Positions 18,753 through 28,101 of a stretch of DNA of 62,870 bases are shown here, piece after piece. Origin of the DNA: Albidovulum sp. bin36. Lineage in GTDB: Bacteria; Pseudomonadota; Alphaproteobacteria; Rhodobacterales; Rhodobacteraceae. Below the pieces are notes generated by a model. The model ran no database searches. It was not told the origin of the DNA and saw only the letters and a list, made by a program, of their open reading frames with translations. The stretch spans positions 1 through 62,870 of the forward strand of contig MPMP01000022.1 of assembly GCA_002238565.1 (NCBI GenBank). The letters run 5' to 3'. The position numbers and the translations under genes were made by a program. How positions within the stretch are numbered: position 1 is the first letter of the stretch; the number at the start of each line of letters is the position of its first letter.

Positions 18753-18776
18753 CCCCCGGCTAGTTTGTCCGGGTCG

Positions 18777-19772
18777 TCAGGTGGCCCAGAGCTGCGCCTG
18801 CATTTCGGGATCGTCGACGTTGTCCGGCGTGAAGACCGGTCCCTGGATCAGGATATCGCTGTCGAAAGATTCGCCCGCGGCGAGGCGAGGCATCAGGTCA
18901 ACCGCCTCGCGGCACATGCCCGTAACATCGAAGATCGTATCGGCATCCAGATGCCCGGAACGCAGAAGCTCGAGTCCGATTGGAAAAACATCCACGCTGG
19001 ACAAATAGATGTGGCTGGGCTCGCCGTGCGGAGCCCACCTTCCCGCATCCTGCAGCACTTGGCGCACGCCGGACATCATGACGTCGGACGCGACGGAAAT
19101 GTGATTGATGTCGGGATACGCCTTCAGCGCCGGGGCGAGGGCCGCGGCGGCTTGCTGCGGGTCCCAGTTGCCGACGAGATCCTGCGCAATGCTTGCTCCG
19201 TGCTCGTCGCAGGCTTCCTGCAGGCCGACGCCGCGCAGACGCGAGTTTTCGTCGCGAATGTCGCCTGACACCCAGAGCACTTCGCCGACCTCCGCGCCGT
19301 CCGCCTTCATCTTTTCGAAGACTGTTCGCGCAGAACTGAGCTGCTGGTACTTGGCGTCGATGCCGACGAAGACATCTGCCTGATGCCTCGCATCCGCGTG
19401 CACCTGCCGCAGGAACGCCATGGATGGAATGCCCGCGTCGCGCGCGCGTTTGACGCTTGACGAAATCGCCTTGGAATCGATCGGGAACACCAGGAGCACG
19501 TCGACGCCCCGGCTGATCAGGTCGTTGGCGTCGCTCGCCTGCTTTGCCACGTCCATGTCGGCCGCCGTAAACACCAGCTCGATCTCGGTGTCCGACGCGG
19601 CGGCGAATTCATTCAACAGCTTGTGGCTCGTGGACCAGACAGCGTCCTGCATGCCCGGCCAGGCCATGCCGACGGTGACTTTGCCTTGAGCATGCACGAT
19701 GGCAGGCGCGCCCAGCGCGGCGCTCGCGGCAGCGGTCGTAGCCATGAATCCGCGTCGAGTCAGTCTTGTCAT
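18777..19772 (-). CDS. Sugar-binding periplasmic protein with Tat-type signal
   Basis: This 331-residue periplasmic binding protein of the RbsB-like class (Peripla_BP_4) is the first gene of the second sugar operon. The N-terminus T-R-R-G-F-M followed by an alanine-rich core and a cleavage site A-H-A-Q fits a twin-arginine signal, so the protein may be exported folded. The ATG at 19772 has AAGGAG seven bases upstream. An extra 16-residue frame extension is rejected. Two palindromes lie 40-92 bases upstream. The ligand is unknown; the closest general class binds ribose, xylose or related sugars. Confidence 0.9.
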   Translation of the reverse strand: MTRLTRRGFMATTAAASAALGAPAIVHAQGKVTVGMAWPGMQDAVWSTSHKLLNEFAAASDTEIELVFTAADMDVAKQASDANDLISRGVDVLLVFPIDSKAISSSVKRARDAGIPSMAFLRQVHADARHQADVFVGIDAKYQQLSSARTVFEKMKADGAEVGEVLWVSGDIRDENSRLRGVGLQEACDEHGASIAQDLVGNWDPQQAAAALAPALKAYPDINHISVASDVMMSGVRQVLQDAGRWAPHGEPSHIYLSSVDVFPIGLELLRSGHLDADTIFDVTGMCREAVDLMPRLAAGESFDSDILIQGPVFTPDNVDDPEMQAQLWAT

Positions 19773-19811
19773 TGAAGTCTCCTTGTCCTTTGCGAGAAAC
19801 TGCGTTTCCGC

Positions 19812-19864
19812 ATTGTACAATCGAGCAGGCCGGGTTCAACGGAATATTTGTCCAATTCGGACAA
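19812..19864. promoter_or_regulatory. Two palindromes upstream of the second sugar operon
   Basis: ATTGTACAAT (19812-19821) is a perfect 10-base palindrome. TTGTCCAATTCGGACAA (19848-19864) is a 6-bp inverted repeat around AATTC. Both sit before the binding-protein start and could be sites for a LacI- or DeoR-type repressor, which is not encoded in the window. Confidence 0.4.
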
Positions 19865-20159
19865 GTTCGGGCGGGCAGCCGGCCTGCGCCCGCACTCGAA
19901 ACCGCCGGGACGTTCAAGCCGACCGTTTCCGGCGGCGAGTCCTGGAGGCCGCCAATCGCCCCTCACGGGCGACGAGCCGCCGCGCAGGACCGCGGCGGCG
20001 GGCTCAAAATTCGGGGTGTAGCCCAAAATGGTTGATTTGGTCGAATGGGAGTTTCCGACCTTCCAACACATAAAGAGGCGCGCTGCTATAGGAATACTTT
20101 CTTGCATCGCTTTTCAACAAGTTTGAGATACACCCCAAAATTCGAAGCCGCTTGACACG

Positions 20160-20340
20160 ACCTGCCCGCCCGCAGCTTCCGCACGCTGCTCGACGATCTC
20201 TCGGGGATGGCGCTGAACCAGCTGCGCCTGCCGGACCATGGCGAAAGCCTGCTGTCGGTCGTCACCAGGCCGACCCCGGTCCAGAAACGGGCGTTCCAGC
20301 TTCTCGGAGTGAACCCCGACCGGAACGTTCCCATAAGGCT
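20160..20340 (+). pseudogene. Transposase C-terminal remnant
   Basis: About 55 codons read L-R-T-L-L-D-D-L-S-G-M at the start and T-R-P-T-P-V-Q-K-R-A-F-Q-L-L-G-V further on. This layout is typical of the tail of IS1634-like transposases (family assignment from memory). No start, catalytic core or inverted repeats are left. The surrounding 19865-20616 stretch has no other gene. Confidence 0.45.
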
Positions 20341-20616
20341 GACAGGTTGGCCGGCGGCCGCATGGCCGAAAACCCATGAATACCAGCAGGCTGGTCATGG
20401 AACCCTTCTTCAGATCTCCCTGAAGTTCCGGCCAGCCGAGCAAGTCGGAAATTTGCCGAGCGCAATAATATCGCGGTCCGCTCGCTCGCTCAGGAGCTAT
20501 GCCATTCTTTCTCCATTTCGGCCGCCTGCGGAAAGTAAAGCCAGGTTCGCCCCGAATTGCATCCGCGAATCAGGAAATTTCGCTTGCTGAATTCAAAGCG
20601 AAGCAATCGATCGAGC

Positions 20617-22674
20617 TCATTCGGCCAACGGATTGTGGCATCTCACAGTCCTGCCGTCGGCAAGAAGCGACGGCTCAGGGACAAGGTATTTGCACCGTTC
20701 GCCGGAGTACGGGCATCGGGTATGAAATTCGCAGCCGCCCGGCCGATTGGAAAGGCTTGGAACCTCGCCTTCGATAGACACCAGCTGGCGCCTCCGTGTC
20801 GGGTCCGGCTGCGGAGTTCCTCGAACGAGCGCCTGGCTGTAGGGATGCGCCGGATTCCGGAAAACCTGTTCGCAATCCCCGTACTCGACGATTCGGCCGA
20901 GATACATGATCGCCAATTTGTCGCACACATGGCGAATTACCGGAAGGTTGTGGCTGATTAGCAGGAATCCGAGACCGTGCGCAGCCTGCATGTCCAGCAT
21001 TAGGTTCAATATTTCTCCCTGGACCGAGACGTCCAGGCCCGCCGTCGGCTCGTCGGCGACGATCAGCGCCGGATTGAGTGCCAGCGCGCGCGCCACGCCG
21101 ACGCGACGCGCCTGGCCTCCCGACAATTCGTGGGGATATCGGGACAAGAAATTTGCGGGAAGGCTCACCATCTCGCATAGGCGAGCCGCTTGATCCCGCT
21201 GCGAGCCTTTTTCGATGCCATGGATCAGAAACGGCTCGGTCAAAAGCTGCCCGACGGTCCGCCGCGGACTAAGCGAACCGACAGGATCCTGAAACATCAT
21301 GGCTACGTCGCGTCGAACTTTCCTGTACTGGTTTTGCGACAGTCCGACGAGCTCGGATCCCTTGAATTTGATCGACCCGGAATGCACGCCATTCAAACCG
21401 ATAATCGCGCGTCCGAGCGTTGTCTTGCCAGATCCGCTTTCGCCTACAAGTCCAAGGGTTTCACCGGCGCGCAGACCGAGCGAAACCTCGTAGACCGCAT
21501 CGATGAAGGGATCGTCCACACCTTCCGCCAAGGCCTTGATTCGTCCCATCGTAGGAAAGCGAACGCGAAGATCCTGGATTGAAAGCAGTTCGTCCGCCTC
21601 ATCGCAATGCGCTATCTCGCTTCGAGTTCTGTCTGCTGCGGCATTCAGGGATAAAGCGGTCAAATCGTGTTTGGTCTTGCCGCCTTTGTCGGGGCAATAG
21701 AGATGGCATCGAACCGAGTGGTCCACGACTTCCGAATGCTTGCCCGCTGAAATCGAATAGGCGGGCCTTTCTTTCGAGCACGTTTCGTCCGAAAATGCGC
21801 AACGGGGAGCGAAAACGCAGCCGGCAGGCGATTGGTGAAGATCGGGAACATCGCCCGGAATCGTCGGAAATTGTCCTTCCATCTCCAAGTCCAGCGCGGG
21901 ATTGCAGGCTATTAAAGCTTTCGTGTAGGGATGTTTTGCGTCGAAGAATATGTCGTGGGCATCCGCATGCTCGACGATTTCGCCAGCGTACATGACAACG
22001 ATTTCATCGCATAATTCGGCGATTAGGCCAAGATTATGCGATACCAGCATCACAGTAGATCCGAATTCCGAGCGAGCCTCGCGAATTAAGTGAATGATCT
22101 GGGCTTCCATCGTGACATCGAGAGCCGTGGTGGGTTCGTCGGCAATAAGAAGCGAGGGATCCATAAGAAGCGCCATGGCGATGCCGGCGCGTTGCCGCAT
22201 GCCTCCGCTGAAATGGTGCGGGTACTGGTAAATTCGCTTCTCCGAGTCGGGTATGCCTACCCGATTCATCATTTTGATCGCCTTGCCTAGGCGTTCGCGT
22301 CTCGACATTTCCGTGCGCCGGTAAAGGATATCGGTAAATTGACTGCGGTAGTCCAAAACCGGGGACTGCGAGGTCATAGGATCCTGGAACACCATCGAGA
22401 CCTTCTCGCCTCGAAAGCCTTTAAGCCTATTGTCGTCGAACTCCAGGACATTGCCGCCGTCGAAAAGGATTTCGCCGTTTTCGACCGTGCCGTTAACGGC
22501 TAGCAGTCGCATGATCGTCCAAATCAGGGTGCTCTTGCCTGACCCGCTTTCGCCCACGACGCCTATTATCTTTCCTTTCGGAACCACCATGCTGACTTCG
22601 CGCAAGGCCCGGACGCGGCCGCGGGGAGTGCGAAAGTCGACGCTAAGAGACCGAATTTCAAGTAATTTTTCCAC
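20617..22674 (-). CDS. Dipeptide/oligopeptide ABC transporter, fused double ATPase (DppD-DppF)
   Basis: This is a 685-residue fusion of two complete peptide-transporter ATPases. Domain 1 has G-E-S-G-S-G-K-S-T (about 40-48), F-S-G-G-M-R-Q-R and A-D-E-P-T, and ends in an oligo_HPY Cys-rich tail near 285-330. Domain 2 has G-E-S-G-S-G-K-T-T near 420, L-S-G-G-Q and A-D-E-P-T, and closes with a second tail (G-C-E-F-H-T-R-C-P). This GsiA-like fusion is common and provides both ATPases for the adjacent DppB/DppC permeases. It lies three bases after the DppC-like gene, last in a four-gene leftward operon. Confidence 0.93.
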   Translation of the reverse strand: MEKLLEIRSLSVDFRTPRGRVRALREVSMVVPKGKIIGVVGESGSGKSTLIWTIMRLLAVNGTVENGEILFDGGNVLEFDDNRLKGFRGEKVSMVFQDPMTSQSPVLDYRSQFTDILYRRTEMSRRERLGKAIKMMNRVGIPDSEKRIYQYPHHFSGGMRQRAGIAMALLMDPSLLIADEPTTALDVTMEAQIIHLIREARSEFGSTVMLVSHNLGLIAELCDEIVVMYAGEIVEHADAHDIFFDAKHPYTKALIACNPALDLEMEGQFPTIPGDVPDLHQSPAGCVFAPRCAFSDETCSKERPAYSISAGKHSEVVDHSVRCHLYCPDKGGKTKHDLTALSLNAAADRTRSEIAHCDEADELLSIQDLRVRFPTMGRIKALAEGVDDPFIDAVYEVSLGLRAGETLGLVGESGSGKTTLGRAIIGLNGVHSGSIKFKGSELVGLSQNQYRKVRRDVAMMFQDPVGSLSPRRTVGQLLTEPFLIHGIEKGSQRDQAARLCEMVSLPANFLSRYPHELSGGQARRVGVARALALNPALIVADEPTAGLDVSVQGEILNLMLDMQAAHGLGFLLISHNLPVIRHVCDKLAIMYLGRIVEYGDCEQVFRNPAHPYSQALVRGTPQPDPTRRRQLVSIEGEVPSLSNRPGGCEFHTRCPYSGERCKYLVPEPSLLADGRTVRCHNPLAE

Positions 22675-22677
22675 GAT

Positions 22678-23550
22678 CTAACGCTGGCTCCTTAGCTTTG
22701 GATCGAAAACATCGCGAAGCGCTTCGCCGAGAAGCGTAAATCCGAGCGTCGCAAGTACAAGCGGAACGCCTCCCGCGACGACGGGCCAAGGCGAAGTTCT
22801 GATAACCAAATAGCCTTCGTTCAGTATCGTGCCCCAACTCGCGGTCGGCGGTAAAACCCCCAAACCCAAAAAGCTCAGGCCCGCTTCGATCGTCACGACC
22901 ACGGGAATGTCCATGGCGGCCAGAATCAGGAGCGGGCCGATCACATTCGGCATGACGTGATGGGCGAGCGTTCGAGTCGAGCCGGCTCCCAGGGATCGCT
23001 CCGCGAGAATGAACTCCGAGTTCTTGAGAGCGAGAGTGCTGGTGCGCGCTAATCGCGCATATCCCGGTATGCTGGTTACTATCACGACCGCTAAAATGAG
23101 GTTTAGACTGGGGCCAAGCAGCGACACGGCGGCCAGAGAAAGAACGATCGTGGGAAATGAACGAATCGTATCGAATACGAGAAGAAGCGCATTGTCCAGC
23201 CAGCGCGGCCCGTAGCCGGCAATCATTCCCAGCGCCAAGCCTATAAGGAGGGATGTCGAAACGCCGATCGCCGCCACCTGCAAGGCAACCCTGCCCCCGT
23301 AGAGTACGCGCGAATATGTATCGCGGCCCAGCTGGTCGGTTCCAAGCCAATGATCCAGGCTCGGTCCGGCGAGACGCACCGGAATGTCCAGCTTCGTCGG
23401 GTCGTGAGTGGCCAGCCACGGCGCAAAAATCGCGCTGGCGAAAAACAGCGCAACGAGAATTAGGCCTAGTACGCCTTGTCCGTTGCGGAAAAAAAGATGC
23501 CACTTTTCCATAGCCGGGCGCATCGGGCGATCAAAGGAATTCGCGGCCAT
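22678..23550 (-). CDS. Dipeptide ABC transporter permease (DppC type)
   Basis: This 290-residue permease has one N-terminal helix after a short cytoplasmic stretch, a D-P/G-T-D-Q-L-G-R-D motif in the first periplasmic region (typical of DppC/OppC), and an EAA-like loop near the middle. The ATG at 23550 has AGGA six bases upstream and lies 14 bases after the DppB-like stop. An upstream frame to 23631 is rejected since it would overlap the DppB gene. It forms the channel with the DppB-like protein. Confidence 0.91.
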   Translation of the reverse strand: MAANSFDRPMRPAMEKWHLFFRNGQGVLGLILVALFFASAIFAPWLATHDPTKLDIPVRLAGPSLDHWLGTDQLGRDTYSRVLYGGRVALQVAAIGVSTSLLIGLALGMIAGYGPRWLDNALLLVFDTIRSFPTIVLSLAAVSLLGPSLNLILAVVIVTSIPGYARLARTSTLALKNSEFILAERSLGAGSTRTLAHHVMPNVIGPLLILAAMDIPVVVTIEAGLSFLGLGVLPPTASWGTILNEGYLVIRTSPWPVVAGGVPLVLATLGFTLLGEALRDVFDPKLRSQR

Positions 23551-23564
23551 TTTATTCCTATCCG

Positions 23565-24509
23565 CTAGAGATTTTCGCGAACGCGCGGGTCCAGCAGCGA
23601 CACGGTGATATCGGCGATCAACGTGACGCAAACGTAAAGCGCCACGGTGACCAGAACCGCTCCCTGAACGACCGGAAAGTTGCGTGCCAGAACCATGTCG
23701 TAGATGATTTTGCCCAAACCCGGACGCGAGAAAATTATCTCGGCGAAAACGGTGCCCGATAGAAGCACGCCGAATCCAATTCCGATGAGCGTGATCGTCG
23801 GGAGTATGGCTACCCTAAGGGCGTATCGAAAAACGACGGTCCTATTCATGAGGCCGAACGCCCTGGCGGAGCGGACGTAGTTCTCGCCGAGAACTTCCAG
23901 CATGGAAGCCCGAACCATGCGAGCGAGATACCCGACCCAGCCGAGCCCGACCGCGAAGGCGGGCAGGATCAGATGCCTAAGCTGATCGACAATATCGCCG
24001 TCGTCGCCCGCGCCGATAACCGGAAGCCATCCCAGAAATATCGCAAACACTAAAATCGACCAAATGGAAACGAGAAAGGACGGAATTGCGATCGTTCCAA
24101 TCGAAATCACGCCGGTAAGCCGGTCGAGCCACGAATTCGGGCGAATGGCCGACAAGCAACCTATTGGAATGCCCAGGAGCGTCGCCCATGCCAGCGCAGC
24201 TGCGGCCAATGTCAGCGTATAGGGCAGCTGCTCCAATAGAGTGTGCGAAACGCTTCGATTGGTGAATACGTCCGAGCCGAGATCCCCCCTGACGACATTC
24301 CCGGCGAAAATCAGGAACCTAATGACGATCGGCTTGTCCAAGTGCATTTTTTCCGCGTATGCGGCTTGCACCTCCGGAGTGGCGCGCGGGCCGAGCGCGA
24401 TACTGGCGGGGTCGCCGGGTATGGAATTCAGCAATGCGAAAAGCGTTAGGACGGCGAAAAAAATAATTAGCGCCGAAAGGCCTATCCGCTTCACGATGTA
24501 GAGAAGCAT
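23565..24509 (-). CDS. Dipeptide ABC transporter permease (DppB type)
   Basis: This 314-residue permease starts with the classic M-L-x-Y-I-V-K-R-I first helix. The I-P-G-D-P-A segment and an L-G-E-N-Y-V-R-S-A-R-A-x-G EAA loop near 220 are typical of DppB/OppB. Six hydrophobic segments are visible. A 62-base spacer with a perfect hairpin separates it from the binding-protein gene upstream. Confidence 0.92.
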   Translation of the reverse strand: MLLYIVKRIGLSALIIFFAVLTLFALLNSIPGDPASIALGPRATPEVQAAYAEKMHLDKPIVIRFLIFAGNVVRGDLGSDVFTNRSVSHTLLEQLPYTLTLAAAALAWATLLGIPIGCLSAIRPNSWLDRLTGVISIGTIAIPSFLVSIWSILVFAIFLGWLPVIGAGDDGDIVDQLRHLILPAFAVGLGWVGYLARMVRASMLEVLGENYVRSARAFGLMNRTVVFRYALRVAILPTITLIGIGFGVLLSGTVFAEIIFSRPGLGKIIYDMVLARNFPVVQGAVLVTVALYVCVTLIADITVSLLDPRVRENL

Positions 24510-24537
24510 CGATTAAGCGAGGTCAATACGAAATGCA

Positions 24538-24564
24538 GCGGCCGGAAACAAAGCTTCCGGCCGC
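24538..24564 (-). promoter_or_regulatory. Perfect intercistronic hairpin after the peptide-binding-protein gene
   Basis: GCGGCCGGAA (24538-24547) and TTCCGGCCGC (24555-24564) pair perfectly over 10 bp with a seven-base loop. The hairpin lies just past the stop of the binding-protein gene. It likely sets the ratio of binding protein to permease by partial termination or 3' stabilisation. Confidence 0.65.
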
Positions 24565-24571
24565 AATTGCT

Positions 24572-26125
24572 TTAAACGTCTGCGAAATACGTGAGCTGCA
24601 TTTCGCCGGACGGAGCCAGCTGAACGCTTAGATCCGAGCGGTGCACGAAAACTTCGGGTTCGTGCGTCAGCCAAACGTAGGCGCCGGTGTCTTCCATGAT
24701 TTCCTGCATCCGGAAGTAGATTTCCGCTCGCTTGGACGGGTCCGTTTCCATTACGCCCATGGCGAAAAGATCTTCGAACTCGTCGGACGACCATCTTTCC
24801 CAATTCCAAATTCCGACCTGATCGCGCACAAACCATTGGAACGGCTCGTAGGGATCCGGCCCCGAGCCGTAGCGCATGATCCAAAGCTCGAGGTCTTTCC
24901 ACCCGTCGCCTTTGCTTTCCTGACCCATCTCCCAAAACGGCCCGGCGTCCACGGGCATTACTGTTACGTTAATTCCGATATCGGCCAAGTTGGCCTGGAT
25001 TATAGTCGCCGAAAGCACTCTTTCCTGATTATTCAGGGTTTTAAGCGTCAATTCGAGACCCGACGCTCCCGCCTCGTCGACCAGCGCGCGCGCCGCTTCG
25101 GGGTCAAAGGCATATCCGGCGCTGGTCCGCCTACCTGTCAGCCCGGGCGAGACCACGCCGTACGAAGGCTCCGCCGTGCCGCTATAGGCGCCCGCTATAA
25201 CGCTCGCCTGATCCACCGCGCGCTGGATCGCTTTCCGAATCCTGATATCCTGAAGTTTCGGATGCTCGGTATTCATGCCGAGCCACATATACTGAAGTGC
25301 GCCGGCAACCGTCAGGCGGCTGTTCGGCGGAAGCTCGGCGCTATAGCGCGCGAGCGAATTCGAACTGACTTGAGCGCAATCGAGCTCGCCCGCTTCGAAT
25401 GCGAGCGCAGCGGACTCGTCCTCGGTAACGATTAATCCTTCAATCACGTCAAAGTACGGCATGTCCCCTTGCCAATCGGGATTTCGCGTCAGTCGAACAT
25501 ACTGCCCTTGCTTCATTTCGTAGACGTAGGGTCCGCAGGAAGCGGGCACTTCGGTCGTGAATCGTCCGCCAACGCTTTCCGTTGCCGCCTTGCTAACGAT
25601 GATGCCCGTTCCGGAGGCAAGCGTCGTATTCATGAATGGCGAAAAAGGCTCGCTCAGCACAATCGTACCGGTGTGACTGCCGGTTACCTCGACATGGCTG
25701 AATGTCGCGTAGTCGTTCTTCCAATCGCTTGTGGTCATCCTAGCGTAGCTATAGGCGACGTCCTCGGTCGTGACTTCGCCAAATCCGTTAGTCCACATCA
25801 GTCCCTTCTTGAGTTCGAAATCGATGTTGGTGGCATCCCTAACCGTAACATGCTCGACGAATGGCGAAGGAACCCATGTCGGTTGGCCGTTCCGCATTCC
25901 GTAGTGGACCAGCGCGGGCATAGTGAGCCAGTTAACGTCGTTGTTGGGGTGCCCGCCCACATAGTATCCCGGATCAAAGCTCTCGGGGTCGCGGTTGAAG
26001 CGAACGCGCAACGTCTTGCCGTCGGCAGCCAATGATATCCCCGGATACGTGCCGGCGATGCTGGCAGTGCTGGCGAAAGCCGCGGTTTGGAGGAAAAAGC
26101 GCCTGGAAATCGAAATATCGTTCAT
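24572..26125 (-). CDS. Peptide-type ABC substrate-binding protein with Tat-type signal
   Basis: This 517-residue family 5 solute-binding protein (DppA/OppA class) is periplasmic. The N-terminus has I-S-R-R-F-F-L-Q followed by an alanine/threonine-rich hydrophobic stretch, matching the Tat consensus. It is the first gene of the dipeptide-type operon, whose promoter should lie in the 216-base divergent gap before the defence-like cassette. Family 5 proteins bind peptides but also opines, nickel-histidine or sugars, so the ligand is open. Confidence 0.92.
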   Translation of the reverse strand: MNDISISRRFFLQTAAFASTASIAGTYPGISLAADGKTLRVRFNRDPESFDPGYYVGGHPNNDVNWLTMPALVHYGMRNGQPTWVPSPFVEHVTVRDATNIDFELKKGLMWTNGFGEVTTEDVAYSYARMTTSDWKNDYATFSHVEVTGSHTGTIVLSEPFSPFMNTTLASGTGIIVSKAATESVGGRFTTEVPASCGPYVYEMKQGQYVRLTRNPDWQGDMPYFDVIEGLIVTEDESAALAFEAGELDCAQVSSNSLARYSAELPPNSRLTVAGALQYMWLGMNTEHPKLQDIRIRKAIQRAVDQASVIAGAYSGTAEPSYGVVSPGLTGRRTSAGYAFDPEAARALVDEAGASGLELTLKTLNNQERVLSATIIQANLADIGINVTVMPVDAGPFWEMGQESKGDGWKDLELWIMRYGSGPDPYEPFQWFVRDQVGIWNWERWSSDEFEDLFAMGVMETDPSKRAEIYFRMQEIMEDTGAYVWLTHEPEVFVHRSDLSVQLAPSGEMQLTYFADV

Positions 26126-26277
26126 TATGTGTCCCCATTGTTCGGATTTTGAAAAGCAAGGCTGCGTTTTGGCGCGAGCGCCTCGGCCCGGTTCCCCGTT
26201 TGTGGCAAACCAACCGAACGATAATCCGAATCCATTAGAAAGGCAAACATGCCGGAACCGAATGCGAGCGGTTCGAA

Positions 26278-26306
26278 TTGACAGAGCGGAGCCGACGCAT
26301 TATTTG
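26278..26306 (+). promoter_or_regulatory. Sigma70-like promoter of the four-gene cassette
   Basis: TTGACA (26278-26283) and TATTTG (26301-26306) are separated by 17 bases. Transcription would begin near 26313, just before the first gene. Confidence 0.5.
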
Positions 26307-26341
26307 TGCCGCTGATGGGGCTATCGAAGGAATTACGGGTA

Positions 26342-27145
26342 GTGATCAGTCTCGAACAAGCTTGCAGCGATACCGAACGAGCCGCCGAAGCGGCAAGGAA
26401 TTCAGCCAGCAAGGTGGCGTCCCAGTCCCGTGCGCTGGCGAAAGCCGCCCGAACCGGCAATATTGCAGGCATAAAGCGCTCCCAGGAGAAATTGAATGAA
26501 GCTCTGACAATGCTCCAGCAGGAGGTCTCGAACGCAGTTGTCTGCTGGCCGTTCTCCGAAGAGGAGGAGCTGGAGCTTTTCGGCCGCCAGTTCGCCGACG
26601 CGCTCAAGGCCGCCGCGACCGCGAAGGGTTTGCAGATTTACGAGCGGAACGGGCACTTGATCTCGTACCCGTCAATTGTGCGGATACTTCCGGCGGACCG
26701 CGCGGTAAGAATAGACAAGAAGAAAGTTTCGACGGTTAGGCCGTTGTACCTTGTAGATCTGCTTCTCGCAAATCAGAAGAAATCCAGCGGATTTTCGTCG
26801 CAGCGATTTCTTCAATCCCTATATGACGTGTATTCCGATGTAGCAACCGGGGCGTCTCCGGACCTCTTGCCGGAGAGCGGCGGACGAGTTGTACCCTTGG
26901 CGAGAATCTACAGGCTGATGACGGCGCTGCCGGGCAGCTCTCGCGAATATGATCGAAGCGACTTCGCGCGCGACCTGTATATTCTCGATTCGAACGGACC
27001 GCGGCGCACAAGGAATGGCCATGCGGTTTCGTTCCCGTCCTCCACCGGCGCCCGCAAGCGTTCGAGCGACATTTTTTCCTACATCGGACCGAATGGCGAT
27101 AACGCCGAATATTACGGAATTCGATTTAGCAGGGACGACGAATGA
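26342..27145 (+). CDS. Cassette protein A: unknown, coiled-coil N-terminus
   Basis: This protein of about 267 residues is one I do not recognise. Residues 1-70 are rich in Ala, Glu, Arg and Ser with heptad-like spacing, predicting a coiled coil. Then follow a W-P-F-S-E-E-E-E-L segment, a helical stretch, and a beta-type segment with R-N-G-H-L-I-S-Y-P-S and R-I-L-P. The last third is polar. There is no membrane segment, signal, nuclease or ATPase motif. The frame is open from a GTG at 26306, but that overlaps the promoter -10 box. The GTG at 26342 with AAGGA ten bases before it is chosen, and ATG 26315 is possible. It overlaps gene B by four bases (ATGA). It may be the adaptor or sensor of the cassette (inference). 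Confidence 0.7.
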   Translation: MISLEQACSDTERAAEAARNSASKVASQSRALAKAARTGNIAGIKRSQEKLNEALTMLQQEVSNAVVCWPFSEEEELELFGRQFADALKAAATAKGLQIYERNGHLISYPSIVRILPADRAVRIDKKKVSTVRPLYLVDLLLANQKKSSGFSSQRFLQSLYDVYSDVATGASPDLLPESGGRVVPLARIYRLMTALPGSSREYDRSDFARDLYILDSNGPRRTRNGHAVSFPSSTGARKRSSDIFSYIGPNGDNAEYYGIRFSRDDE

Positions 27146-28101
27146 ACAACGCTATTCAAACAGCCGAATGGCTGGAACATTTGGAGCGCGAGTATTTGGC
27201 CGCGTTCATCAAGGACGGCGGCGCCGCGGTGAAGTTCGCGGTGACCCCGGAAAATAGTCGTCAATCGCTTGTTCGGGAATTGAAGAGGCTCTGCGAAGAA
27301 CGGGAGCATCTTTTTGCGAGTTTGGACGCAATCAATAGCCGCGTCCACATGCCGCAGGATTTATTTTTCGGGATAGCGTCGCAGATCGACTGGCGGCAGC
27401 TCGCGCGCCGCGTAGTTTTGCGTCTGCTTTCGAAGAAGGAATATCGTGTCGACGGCATCGACCCAAACGGAACTGTCAATGTCATCGAAGCTGTCGCCTG
27501 TAACAACAACATTGACCCTAAGTCCGTTCTCTTCGAATTGCGACCGGCGCTGGAGAAGGAAGTCGCCAAGAACGCGAACATGGCTAGGGCCTTTCGGGTC
27601 GCCATGACCCATCTCTGCATTTGCGAACGAGAGAGCGCGATGCAGGGGGAATATGCCGGGCAGCCGCTGCTTGACTGGCTAACCGGAGCCAACACCCGGA
27701 TCGGCAACGTCAAGCCGTTCCAGATTCACACGCCGATCAATCGCACGACGGCAAGGTATTTCATTGAGTCGGCGCTTTATTGGGTGCGCCAGGCGGGATA
27801 TTCGGGCACTGTGATTCTTCTGGACAATACCCGCGCAACCCTATCTCGCAATCCTAGGGACGGGATGCGCTTCTACACGCGGGCGATGACCATGGATCAC
27901 TACGAGCTTTTGCGGGAATTCATCGACGACGTGGATCGGTTGTCGGGCTCCTTGCTGGTGGCGATGACGGATTACGCGTTCGTCGACGAGCAATCTGCGA
28001 GGGGCTGGGCCATTTATCCGGCTCTCCGCACCCGAGTTATGGACGACGTTCGGGATCGAAACATTGCCAATCCCGTGGCGGCGCTGGTACGGCTGTCGTA
28101 A
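27142..28101 (+). CDS. Cassette protein B: DUF2791/BREX ATP-binding-like, no Walker A
   Basis: This 319-residue protein has an N-terminus of the type W-L-x-x-L-x-R-E-Y, then F-I-K-D-G-G-A-A-V-K-F at about 22-32. This is the layout of DUF2791/BREX ATP-binding-domain proteins as I remember them. The place of the P-loop holds G-G-A-A-V-K-F, so no GxxxxGK[ST] is present. A hydrophobic strand ending in L-L-D-N (about 225-230) stands where Walker B would be, without the usual D-E. It is therefore probably a non-hydrolysing partner of the ATPase encoded by the next gene, which begins directly after its stop. It is cytosolic and has no signal or membrane segment. Confidence 0.75.
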   Translation: MNNAIQTAEWLEHLEREYLAAFIKDGGAAVKFAVTPENSRQSLVRELKRLCEEREHLFASLDAINSRVHMPQDLFFGIASQIDWRQLARRVVLRLLSKKEYRVDGIDPNGTVNVIEAVACNNNIDPKSVLFELRPALEKEVAKNANMARAFRVAMTHLCICERESAMQGEYAGQPLLDWLTGANTRIGNVKPFQIHTPINRTTARYFIESALYWVRQAGYSGTVILLDNTRATLSRNPRDGMRFYTRAMTMDHYELLREFIDDVDRLSGSLLVAMTDYAFVDEQSARGWAIYPALRTRVMDDVRDRNIANPVAALVRLS

